Origin: Azadirachta indica
Taxonomy: Eukaryota; Streptophyta; Magnoliopsida; Sapindales; Meliaceae
Length of the DNA stretch: 64,000 bases
Assembly (NCBI GenBank): GCA_022749755.1
Contig: CM040445.1
Span: 1,323,182 to 1,387,181, forward strand
Direction of reading: 5' to 3'
Within the stretch, counting starts at the first letter, position 1. Every line of letters starts with the position of its first letter. The translations under genes were made by a program, and so were the position numbers. Below are positions 25,201 through 37,893 of the stretch, one piece after another. The notes below the pieces were generated by a model. The model was not told the DNA's origin and did not search any database. It worked only from the letters and a program-made list of their open reading frames with translations.

Positions 25201-25745
25201 GTTAATATATGTAGGTATAAATGCATTAACAGACGCAGAATATACAAGTTTCTTATTCTTTTAAATCCAAAATCAGACATCAAAACCATATTAAATGTTA
25301 TGACAATTCACAATTCAATGCAAAAGAATAGATCACAAGAAGAGTTTTTAAGAGAAATGATTTTCCCTGTTAAAACAAGATAGAGTCACTCCCAAAAGAA
25401 GCAGGGCGATAACCACAATAAAATGCTAATTTCTGACATGCGTTTGTTCACAATCACAAAAACTAAGCGGACGTCAACTTTATTCTTACCTCAAAGGGTA
25501 TGAAACGTCTACCTTATGCATCAATAATATTTCCACATTAGAAGAGGAAAAGATAAAAGCACAATCATTTCCCAAAAAGTAATTCCAGGTATTATGTATC
25601 AGTATTACAAGTACTATAACATTCACAGAAGTACATCAAAGTTTATAAAATAACCTACTAATTCCAAGATACAAAAACAAACATAAGTAGGCAAGATTTC
25701 TACCTCAAGTCTCCCATTTGAATGGTAACATTAAAATCAGACCAA
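20966..25745. other. Intergenic, one hairpin MITE, no gene recognised
   Basis: A 4.8-kb gap. The first kilobase should include the BLT-like leader and promoter, with a TTCTTC-rich leader at about 20967-21060. (TA)n tracts occur near 22188-22206 and 22253-22270. A MITE sits at 23349-23619. From about 24000 to 25745 the sequence is moderately AT-rich and may hold a long 3' untranslated region of the 7TM gene. No known protein is encoded. Confidence 0.65.
23349..23619. mobile_element. Hairpin MITE inserted in a (TA)n microsatellite
   Basis: The 271-bp element is an almost complete imperfect palindrome, with arms of about 135 bp and practically no loop (centre about 23484). The left terminus reads AGAGACAAG and the right terminus, reverse complemented, AGGGGACAAG. 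Inside, both arms share TTTTTTTACACAAAAT and AATTGTAAACT. It is flanked on both sides by (TA)n runs, so a TA target duplication cannot be distinguished from the repeat. This layout recalls the rice micron elements, known for insertion into (TA)n. It has no coding capacity. A transcript through it would form long double-stranded RNA. Confidence 0.75.
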
Positions 25746-27056
25746 TCACAATTCAAACTCATCTTCGAGCTTCAATGCTTCAGCTGCAGCCTCTTCTTCC
25801 TCGTCATCAATCACAAAGTACGGATTATGGGCCTCCGGCTTAAACTTGTAACCAGTGAACACATAGAACGCCAGAGTGGCCAACTCAGCAGCTACCACAC
25901 TTGTCCACAAATACTTATACGAAGTAATAGTCTCAAGTGCATTGACCACCACGCGAGTAAAGTAAATGTAACAAATAACCACAATATAGTACTGCCTAAA
26001 CAATGACAGCTTCATCAAATTAACAGCCGCCTTACCGTCTGTCCTGGCAGCCTCTCGCAAGTTCTTGATGGACCAAACAATCGGGAATAATACGGCACAG
26101 CAGCACACCACATCCACAAGCAAAAACACTTGCTTCCACGTGATCCAATCCTGACCGTAAGGCCTCGTTTCATCAATTACAACCTGCGCAATATTGGCGA
26201 CGACTTGAAGCGGAATCACGATCATCAAAACCTTCTTTTCTTTATCCTGCAAATACGGTTTCAAAAAAGACCATCCGGTACCGATCAAAACGATCAACGT
26301 GAAAAGCGTAATTCCCTTCAGAAAACTGAAGATGTAAAACAGCACGTCCCAACCGTGTGCGCTACCGGTGCGTTTAATGTACGATTTGTCTTCAGCTTCA
26401 CACAACAGATTTAGCGCTTTCATAATCACGACGGCGAGCATGAAAAAGTGGATGCGGAAAACGGTGAGGCGTTTTCTGTAAAGCACGTAGATCCAGAGAC
26501 CGGCGAGGGCGAAATAGATTAGCGAAAAGAAAAAATAAACCCTAGGCAGAATTGTTATTCCTGCCGACAGATAATCACGATTATTCGATTTTCCTTCGAG
26601 ATTATACATCGCCGCTCTAACATCCATGGATACTTTGAGCGGCTGGAGACAATTAGCGAAAACGAGCCTGTACTGATCGGCGTCGTTTTCGGGATAAACA
26701 ATGTTGAATTCATTCTTGCCTTTGAGGTTGTCGAAGGAGAAGACGTGCTTGATTAGATCGGACTGGAGAGCACACGTGATCTCTCCGTCTTCGAATTGCT
26801 GGCGCACGTGCATCCACGAGTCGCGCGTGCAGAGGAAAAAACCGACTTTGGAGAAGTCGAGGTCCGGATTGGTATTGGAGAAGGAAATCTTAGAAACTTT
26901 GAGCTCGAGGCGGCCGCGGTGGGTAAATCCGAACTCGTCGAAGGGGATATTCTGACGGTCATCGGAACGAATTTCGTTGTAACGGATCTCCGCGAAGGAA
27001 AGAGAAAACAATTGGAAGAGAAACAGAGAGAAGAAAAAAGATCTAGGGAAAGCCAT
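25746..27056 (-). CDS. Lung seven-transmembrane receptor family protein (CAND6/CAND7-like)
   Basis: Single exon, 436 aa. A signal peptide (about 1-22, FFFSLFLFQLFSLSFA) precedes a lumenal or extracellular beta-rich domain (about 23-170) with cysteines in FFLCTRD, ITCAL and FANCLQP. Seven hydrophobic segments follow between about 175 and 400, and the tail is acidic (DDEEEEAAAEALKLEDEFEL). This is the Lung_7-TM_R family, known in Arabidopsis as candidate GPCRs CAND6 and CAND7 and related to animal GPR107/GPR108, which act in the Golgi and in trafficking. Receptor activity in plants is unproven. Arabidopsis relatives are, as I recall, also intronless. No regulatory site stands out. Confidence 0.92.
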   Translation of the reverse strand: MAFPRSFFFSLFLFQLFSLSFAEIRYNEIRSDDRQNIPFDEFGFTHRGRLELKVSKISFSNTNPDLDFSKVGFFLCTRDSWMHVRQQFEDGEITCALQSDLIKHVFSFDNLKGKNEFNIVYPENDADQYRLVFANCLQPLKVSMDVRAAMYNLEGKSNNRDYLSAGITILPRVYFFFSLIYFALAGLWIYVLYRKRLTVFRIHFFMLAVVIMKALNLLCEAEDKSYIKRTGSAHGWDVLFYIFSFLKGITLFTLIVLIGTGWSFLKPYLQDKEKKVLMIVIPLQVVANIAQVVIDETRPYGQDWITWKQVFLLVDVVCCCAVLFPIVWSIKNLREAARTDGKAAVNLMKLSLFRQYYIVVICYIYFTRVVVNALETITSYKYLWTSVVAAELATLAFYVFTGYKFKPEAHNPYFVIDDEEEEAAAEALKLEDEFEL

Positions 27057-27674
27057 TGATTTTTCTGCAAACGAGAGACTTTTCCCCGAGATCTAACCTA
27101 ATTTATGAGATATCTGCCTCTCGCTCTCCGTTTCTTTCTTTGTTGTTGTTGTGATTATATTTTCAAAGCAGATGACATGAAATCACAAATGTTTTAACAC
27201 TTGAACACCAATTGGTCGTTTGATTACTTGCCTAGCAATTCTAAGGTAGAATTTTAATCCAGTGTGTGATTACGATAGTGGGTCTGATTTTGACTGTAAT
27301 TACTGGAGTATCAATACCAAAGGTCTCTGTCGGTGTGGGCATGACGGTAATTTGGTGCGAGGAGGATATTAATATTTTTTGTTCTTTTCATGGTGAAATT
27401 GTATTATAATGGGCTTAGTTTAAAGCTGCTCTGTTTTTGATTGACTTATTATTATTATTATAATTGTATTTTCACAATCCATTTTATAAGCACAATATAT
27501 ATATATATATATATACAGAGAGAGAGAATTTTAGATTTGTATGGTTGATTATTATGCGTTCCCCTATTTTTACTCTAAACAATGACATCTTTCTTAAATT
27601 AGCGTCTCCTTTTGTTTACGGGGCCACTCATGACTAATGCTACCCAGAAGAAAAATTGGTGCCAAATTAAGTTT

Positions 27675-27711
<37 letters not shown>

Positions 27712-28249
27712 TTTATGGAAGGTCGTAAAATTATTTAACAATGTTATATTAATATTATGTACACATTATTTTTGTTGCATAATTATTATACAAAGAAGGG
27801 ATATGTTCCATAAATCCAAAAGCTTTCACAAATTTTACGCGAGTAATCGCTTTTTCTCTTGGTGCTTTAGCCACTAGTGTGTTTTCTGAGTGCGAAAAAA
27901 AAGGTGACGGAAGAAAGCAAAAGATTGGTTTCCGACTTCTCCCAATGCATCGACAGGTCTGTTCTTCTATCCTTGATATAAAGCATTAATTAAAATTGAT
28001 AAATTTTGTTTTGTGATAACTCAAAGGATGGTAGTACAGAGTACAGACCAATGGGCTCAGATTAGACAATAGACATGGTAAAGTAATTCGATTGCAGTAA
28101 CTCGTACACTAGTCTTACAGCCTTTTTTTTTTTTTTTTCTTTTACGTGGAATTGGAAGCATTATAGTTTCAGCTACTTCTCAAATTCTCAACATTACATA
28201 ATAGTAAGACAGACGCCAATTCTGAAGAAAGAAACAAACTATGATTTTG
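27057..28249. other. Intergenic between the 7TM and endoglucanase genes
   Basis: It holds the 7TM leader and promoter, (TA)n tracts near 27498-27514 and 27682-27704, a T-run at about 28122-28138, and the presumed 3' untranslated region of the endoglucanase gene. No gene is seen. Confidence 0.7.
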
Positions 28250-30382
<2,133 letters not shown>

Positions 30383-30441
30383 CTACCATGCAAGATTACA
30401 GAACTACTTGTGATTGTTGAAATATGTTGATGTGGTAGTGC

Positions 30442-30449
30442 TATTTATA
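30442..30449 (-). promoter_or_regulatory. TATA box of the endoglucanase gene
   Basis: TATAAATA on the minus strand, within CTATAAATAG, lies 78 bp upstream of the start codon. It is a near-perfect plant TATA box at a sensible distance. Confidence 0.6.
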
Positions 30450-31450
30450 GAAAAGTAAGCTGCAGGAAGTTGGAGAGTTCGTTGATATCAGAGCATCGTG
30501 CTGTTCACGGGATCAACTGCGTAAATTTGGACACTTGCTGCGGGAAAATATTCAAACTTTATCCATTATATAAGAAGATGTAGTAGCATTTGAAAGTCAT
30601 GATATAAATAAATAAGACAAGAGACGGAAGAGTATTAAAAGTATAATTAATAATTCTAGGTTCTATCTCACTGGTTACTATTAGTTCTCGTGTATTAAAA
30701 GTTCTGCATTTAAAAAAAAAAACACAAAAAGCAGCGGAAAACTAACTGTTAATTATTATATTTTGCTCAAAAGTCCTAAAAATTGCGTAATTTAAGAGAG
30801 AAAATCAAGGGTTAGGCTTGATTTGGTTACTTTCAGCATTGGATGCCGTGATTAATGGTGGAGAATGGAGTGCTGTTGTATTTTGTAGAAACAAAATTTG
30901 TCCGTAGCAAACGAAGTCACGGATACACAAATTTTGTGCCTCATGTGAGAGAAGATTAATGCGAAGTTGAAGTTTTTTTCAGATAGAATTGTAGATTGCA
31001 TTGCATGAACAGTTTTGTTAGTTTAAAAAGTAAAGTGTGGTCCAACCAGAGAGTTTTATTTATCATGTGACAAGAGTTTCACATGAATGGTCAATAAATT
31101 TTCAGGACTTTCTCGGCGGCAAGGACCATCTTCTTGCATTAATGCGGCTTGATTCTTGGCCTTCCAGAGACTATAGTAGATGCTCTTAATTTAGAGGAAT
31201 CCTTGCAGAAAAATGTGACTATTGGCCATTCCATCATATTTATTTTGATTAACATGCAGAGTCTGCGCGCAGTGAGCGTGAGTAAATTCCCCTTGTCCTT
31301 GAAATGGGCTAATTGATCAACTCTTTTGTCAGATCGAATCGCGATTAAGGTTAATCTGGAACTAACTGCATTGCTTCTACTAAGGTCTAAGCACAACGGC
31401 AACGGTTATTGACAAACGTTCATTTTCACTTGCTCACTTACTGGACAACT

Positions 31451-31516
31451 AGTGATTTCATTTCACAGTAACTATGGTTTTATAGTGATTTCATTTCACA
31501 GTAACTATAGTTTTAT
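31451..31516. repeat. 33-bp tandem duplication
   Basis: Two adjacent 33-bp units (31451-31483 and 31484-31516), each starting AGTGATTTCATTTCACAG, differ at one base (G against A). This points to a recent local slippage or unequal-crossover event in noncoding DNA. Confidence 0.93.
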
Positions 31517-32961
31517 AAATCATAGCAAAGCATTACTGAACGTAGCATAAAAGGGCTAAGACGCTCTGTTCTGAATACAAAATGTCTCATACATTAAGGA
31601 TAAAAGCTACAGTAATATCGATATTGTAACAACTAACCATTTTGCATTATAGAATTATTGTGCTACTTGTAAGCTGGAAATATAAATTTAATAATGAATC
31701 TGAGATCAGATAATATATCGAGAAGAAATTGTCTTTTTTTTTTTGGGGGTGGAATAATTATCTTGAATGATCTGATAAGATGCGCTAATTTTTTGTTAGA
31801 AGATACCTTGAAGACAATATGCCAATTCGGGCAACCACTTTGTTAATTGGGACTTTACACGTTTACAACTTCGATATTCACTGCATTTTGAGGAAAAATG
31901 ACAAGAAAATGAATCAATAGATTTTGTTTTGCAACAGAAGACAGCTGATTTTCGCATATAAAAAGTAAGAGGCTCGCTGATTTTTATGCAAAATTTATGT
32001 ATATCTCAATCACTCAATGTCAAACTTCCCACTAAGTTGACACCAAATCCATCAGCAGTTTACTTGATCAAGGTACTCACCTCAATGCTACACCGACTTA
32101 GCCAGAATTTGTGGGTTAATGTCGTCTGTAGAAATGTGGAGATGCCGCCTGTCAGATACGTAGAATATACTTCATTGAATGGTGTATTGCAGTTTATTTG
32201 AGCATTTACACGATCAGGTATCCCTCAAGCTTGATGGAAATTTATCTAGAAGCGGAGAAGTGAAGGGGAATTGACTATATATTTTAACTAGTATGCTTTC
32301 TGAATCAAGCATAAGCACGATAGTTTCAAATATACCCTAAGAGATCGCAATCTGGGTTTGAAATCATGCAACAATGGTACAAAAAGATTAAAGAAATGCA
32401 GCTGCTATTTTGAGAAGGGTGGTTTTCTGTTTCTTAGACAAGTAACTATACTAATTTTCTAATTGAAAGCAGTTAAAATATGCTTATCACATTAAGAGTG
32501 ACTGACAAATGACTGTGATATGCTGATTCATAATTCTGCATTATCTATGGATAGATTAAGAATCTGATGTAGAAAAAGGTTTTGAGCAGGACTGCATTAA
32601 TCAACTGTACATCTTCAACAAGCTGACTGAAGGTACTCATTTTATCCAGTATCCAACATCAACATGCATCAAATAACAAGCATAAAAAAATCAAAAGAAG
32701 TAATGGATTCATTAACTAATGCATATTTTCAGTGAGAGTTGTTTTCCCATATTGGGTACCCAAATATCAGATATCGTCCCAGAAACCAAATATCCGTTTC
32801 TTTTAAAATTCACAACAATAAATAAATAAATAAATAAAAAGGTTCTATTGTTGCCTAAATATATATAATTGTGTTATACAGTATAGGTTGAGAAAAATCG
32901 ACGATAGGGGTTTTTTTTACAAAAGAATGCTCAGACAAATTGAGCTGGTAACAAAAATTTC

Positions 32962-34415
32962 TCAAGCTTCTAGTTTCGGACAGACGGGGGAGCTATGATT
33001 TGACATTGAACCTGCAGATGATGTGTAATGGTTAGAAAGCTATAAAATCTCATTGATCACGTTAACAAGAATATCAGAAACATACATATGTCTGCAAAAC
33101 AAGGCTGGCTGGATACTGGATCCTCTTCAAATGGGGGTGGAACTTGGCCATAAACCATCTCACAACTCATATCCTCAAAATCTGAGGACAAACAAATAAG
33201 CAATATGCAGAATTAGTTCTTACTTTGTGTACATATATCTGTGTGCGCGCTCGCGCTATACTATAGATATGATTATTTGTGCAGAATGAATGATAAATCA
33301 CAATTTGAGCAGCACGAGATTGAGGAGACATACTGGGTATCATGGTTAATGGAAGACCAAATTCGTTGGTGAAGAAATCTTGAGTAGGAATCTTGCACAT
33401 ATTTACACACATTCCAACGCAACCACTGTTCTCCAGGTACCTTAACAGGAAAGAATTTTCCAAAAATTGCAATTATCATTAGAAATTACTGTAAACAATA
33501 AAAATCTTCTGTTTCAAAAACCCGGTCGCAAATATTGGTTGCTGCATAGATGGATAGTAAATGCAATTCTAAACTTGAAACAAACCAAGACTTCATTTAT
33601 TTATTTATTTATTTATTCCAATTTGTGGTAGAACACTGACTGTTTACCTGCACTTCTTTATATGAACTCCACTTCTTTGCTTCTCCCCATTTATCTCTAC
33701 TTCCACAACCTACCGGATACTCATTTATTAGAATACGATCAACGAAAAGAATTCTTGTTTTCCTTTTTACCAAAATAATTAAACCAAATGAAGAATCAAA
33801 AACAAGCAATCCATATCAGATTTCTTGTCGAAAAATTAGCAGCCTACCTCAGAAGGTCCAACTAACCAGTGGAAGAAAGGCACTGTCAATGCAGCATTAA
33901 ATTCTGCGGCCCACTTTGTTGGAGGAAATAATTTCCTGAACTGCAGAAATTACAACTAGTTAATTCAACGACAAGTACTGCCGCCGAAAACAGATTGAAT
34001 TTGAAATCGAATTAAGAAAGAAACATGACTTCTCCACCTGAGCTGGCGCACCTGGAGGAAGCATAGACAAAAGCACTTCTCTAACAACTTCTTGCTGCTG
34101 CATACGGGATCTTCCCTGCATTACCCTCTTCGAAACATCCACAAAACTCTCATAATCATAATCAAACCATCCTTTCTTTTTACTTTCTGTCTTGGATTTC
34201 AGAGGAGCTGCAAATTTCTCCATCTTTCGAGCAAATAATGTCATAAATGCTTTCTCAAAAAACCCATCGTCGTACTTGGTTTTCTGTCCCACAGGAGCCG
34301 GTTCTCCAGACGGCTCTGCAATTCCACACCGGAAAATGTAACAGTTTATTTGTCTGCGTAATGGAAGCTGCTGAGGAGTTGGAAACCTGACAACTTGGAG
34401 GCTTAGAACCACCAT
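32962..34415 (-). CDS. D27-family carotenoid isomerase, D27-LIKE1 type, chloroplastic
   Basis: Six exons in transcription order: 34415-34038, 33940-33848, 33709-33648, 33440-33334, 33181-33086 and 33011-32962, giving 261 aa. An upstream in-frame ATG at 34553 would add 46 residues that do not look like the family, so 34415 was chosen. The N-terminus (about 1-35) is basic and Ser/Thr-containing, like a plastid transit peptide. The mature part has [12 protein letters not shown], then [34 protein letters not shown], the Cys-rich [18 protein letters not shown] (DUF4033) and the end [24 protein letters not shown]27 is an iron-containing 9-cis/all-trans beta-carotene isomerase that starts strigolactone synthesis. 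D27-LIKE1 isomerises carotenoids, with a less settled role. Its place between BODYGUARD and BLT-like genes favours D27-LIKE1 (At1g64680) over D27 itself. Confidence 0.88.
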
Positions 34416-35973
34416 GAATGTTAATTCACTGGAAAATCGGATTGAATTTGCGGTAAGAATTGTCAAAAGACTATGTTGTTGGTGGCAATTCCAGGAAAGA
34501 AGTATATAGCCTGTTTGTAGACAGGCTAAACCATTCGACAAAATTATGACCATACATACATTTGCAGAGGAGATTATTTTGAATTTCCTTGCTATTTACT
34601 GGTTCCTTTTGATTTATCGAGTGACTAAATTAACACCACTGATTTTAGTTCATTTTAAGCTGAATGTTAATATGGCGTCAGAATTTAAGCTCTTTGTGGA
34701 GGGTAAACACCGAAATCCAAAGGCAAAAATTGACAAATAAAGGCTTGTGGCCGGGCCCATGTGCTTGAGGACCTTACATGAATTCAAGAATTAGAGGCTG
34801 TAACGTAAGCCACGCTTCGATTTCTGCAGTTAATTGCATTCTAGGCATTGATAGAATATGATCGATATTTCTCCCCTCTCATTCTTCTAATTTTTCCTGA
34901 AAATCAGCGCTAGGAAAAACACACACACACTCTTCCTGATGTGTAGGCTTTAAGAAGGTTGGATTTTGTCATCTCTACTCTTAAGGGCCAGACCCAGAGA
35001 TGTCATATTTGGGCTTCATTATAAAAATATCAAGCCCATACATTGCCAAAGTAATAGAAGCCGAGTTTCGTGTTTGTTTGAGGCGACAAACCCATTATTC
35101 AAGCACATCGTCAATCGGTAAATCTTTTCTGCTACATCTCACTCGGCTCAGCCTTTCGAGAGCTCATTATCATGTAAAAGTGATACAACGAACCGAGACG
35201 CAGTGACGGCTGTCCTTGTGCTGTCATTTCATCTCCAACCTACTAACCACTAACTGCTGATTTATATGCAACAAACGCTCAGATGAAGCTCAGAAATTCA
35301 CAGAACAACCATTTGATTGAATATTTTAAAGGAACAGACCATATCCTGCAACGCAACGCGGCAGCGCCACGCAATACTGCAGTACTACTGAACCAAAACA
35401 TGGACTCACTTCACTTTCAACGGAAAGTCAACGTCTTCCCACATTATTATTTTACACTCATCAGAGGCTTTAGCTGGAATTGACCGATTACATTAAATTT
35501 GTTCATATTTTATTATATAACTTCAAGCATTGGGAAGGCTAACGAAATTGAAAAGGTATGGCTCAAAATACTATGATCTGCGTGTTTTCAATATATTTTT
35601 ACATACGATGTGTTGGTGGTAGTTCACATATTAACAAACAGCACAAATTTAGTTGTCAGAGAGAGCTGTGGTCAACTCCGGAGCCATTTTCCTACAAAAA
35701 GCAGCTTAGGCGTTGGATTTCATTGATGGCTAGCTGCCTCTTTCCAGGAAGAAGGAATGAGCGAAGAAGAGAGACGAGGGTTGACTTCTCTTCGTGCTTA
35801 ATAGCTTTGTCAGAAACCCTTGTCAAAAGAGAGTTGACTTAATTTGGTTCTTCTCACCAGAATCAAGACTTACATATTTAAATAGAACACACGATTCATA
35901 GTCTCTTCAAATCGAGTACACTAATATTAATTATAGATTTTACTTTCCTTGGTCTAAATTTAGATCCATCCCC
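34416..35973. other. Intergenic upstream of D27-LIKE1, downstream of the GDSL pseudogene
   Basis: It holds the D27-LIKE1 promoter. TGGGCY-type motifs occur near 34754-34760, 35008-35014 and 35034-35039. The plus-strand open frames at 35000-35206, 35283-35483 and 35558-35842 are not recognisable and are probably not genes. Confidence 0.6.
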
Positions 35974-36593
35974 TTATGAATTATAACTGCAAAGTCGACC
36001 AATGTTGATAGGAAAGCTAATACTTTCATCACCATCAAGCAACTCTTATGCAATGACGAGATTAGCAGCTTCTGTGGGATGATACGCATCCCAAAACACA
36101 TACTTTAATCGAAAATCACACAGAACAGAACTTATGTTGGCATTACTTCTCTTAAAGCAGACAAATGAAGGAAAGTATGCTCCGCAACATGGCTCATTCG
36201 CGTTCTCAAACCCTACCAACACACAAGACATAAATTAATTACTTCAAAAAAAAAACCTTAATATATATAAATATATATATATATATATAGGATTCAGAAT
36301 TCCATGCTCACCATATTGACGATAGTTGACCATGATATTGAGGAAAATATCATAAGCATTTGCATCTACAAATATAGATTCAGTCCCATCTCTTGATTTA
36401 AGCTGTTAAGCACTTCATTCAGTTTCTTGTTGTATCATTTGATTAATCTGTTAATCTTTTCTGAGCATTCTCCGTTAGGAAGTAGCTTAAGTGCACGAAC
36501 AAATGGTACGCAACCCAGAGGTCCAACCCCGACCACAACGAATTTTCTAGCCCCTAATTTATTAAGTCGCTGCATGAAAGAAAATGAATTAAC

Positions 36594-36624
<31 letters not shown>

Positions 36625-37893
36625 CCTGTAATTGGCAATACTAGCTATAACAGTATTATTACATCAACTTGTATCTACCTATAAAGTTTGTACAAGAGTT
36701 TGCATCTCTAATGATATCACCTATTATAAATTTTAATTAGCTTTAATTTAGAATATTGTTGATCAAGTTATTATTACCTTAAGCTGCATGGTTAGGTTGG
36801 AAAGCATGAAATCTTGAAACGCAGCTCCAATAACTTTGTCAACACCAAAACACGGTGTGGATGGTCGCACATAGTTGAATACATCATTGGACCCGATTGT
36901 GAGAGAGAACATTGCATTCTTTAGGAATTCCTTGGTACGATATTCACCCATCACATTTACCATGTAATTTCTACTTTGCTCGAAATATTGCACTTGCTCC
37001 CGCAAGGGAACTCGTCCTATCTGCATTAATTTGACTTTTATTAGAATAATATATATTAAGCAGAACTACATTACTTATCTGTTGCATATCAATATGTTCA
37101 ATATTGAACTTACGAATAAAGAACCAGTTTCGTCCAAAATTCCAGAACCTCCAGAAGCATAATTTATTCCTCTGGCTATTGCATCAGCCTCAGTGTTAGG
37201 TGCTAGGTAAGGTGGTGGAAATGATTTGGCTCCAAGAGCTTGACCTGCAAATAAACATTTATAGTGGAGAAAAAATAACGTTAATGTGTCATTCGAGATG
37301 TTATTTTCAGAGCAAGTATTGTTAATGTGTAAAACACAGCACTGATCAGTGGCATGTGATTTATTTCATGTGCCTGCTTTCTTCTTTCCCTACAAATTAG
37401 CTGACTAAAGCATTAACGGGCTTTTCTCCACATGATGCTACAGCAATTGAAGTCATCTTAGAAGAAAGTTCAATGACTTTGATCCGATTAATTCATTAGT
37501 CAATCTTTTCTAGTTGCAAGGCCATTTAATATTAGCTCATTTAGTAGGTAAAATTTAACAAAAGGAAGACTTTTGTCTTAATCAGCAGCGTCTGATTAAA
37601 ATTTTCTCAGGAAATTAATTAAAGTTCAGGTTGGCATTACCTATAAAGTGGGATATTGTTCGACCGTTGGTAAATCTTCCGGTGGGTTGCCCACCGGAAG
37701 GCCTGAAATCGATGCCATATGCAGGTGAATCCTTCGAAAGTGTAAAAAGATAGTCATTGTTTCCTGCATCAACCAACGAATCTCCAAACACAAAAGAAGT
37801 GAAATAAACGCACGGTAAAACATTGAAGGAGAAACTAATGATAAAAATTATGCACAAGCACAAGCAACACTTGAAAATTTTATGGGTGTCCAT
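35974..37893 (-). pseudogene. GDSL (SGNH) esterase/lipase pseudogene
   Basis: Five exons in transcription order: 37893-37641, 37244-37114, 37020-36778, 36569-36312 and 36212-35974. An intact version would be about 374 aa, normal for plant GDSL lipases. Signal peptide, block I with the Ser nucleophile ([13 protein letters not shown]), block II (GINYASGG), block III (LTIGSNDVFNY) and block V (FWDAYHPTEAAN) are all preserved. Three breaks are visible. An in-frame TGA stands at 36435-36437 in exon 4, where the family usually has Gly before YNKKLNEVLN. A one-base deletion near 36383-36386 leaves exon 4 at 258 nt, although the flanking phases need 259. A TAA stands at 36046-36048 in the last exon, followed in frame by the normal-looking ELLDGDESISF tail and a proper stop at 35974-35976. 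Splice sites are intact, so decay is recent. Confidence 0.85.

Noticed and set aside
34416..34553. Upstream ATG extending D27-LIKE1 by 46 residues
   Set aside because: The extension is not like a family N-terminus, while the ATG at 34415 starts a plausible transit peptide of the usual length.
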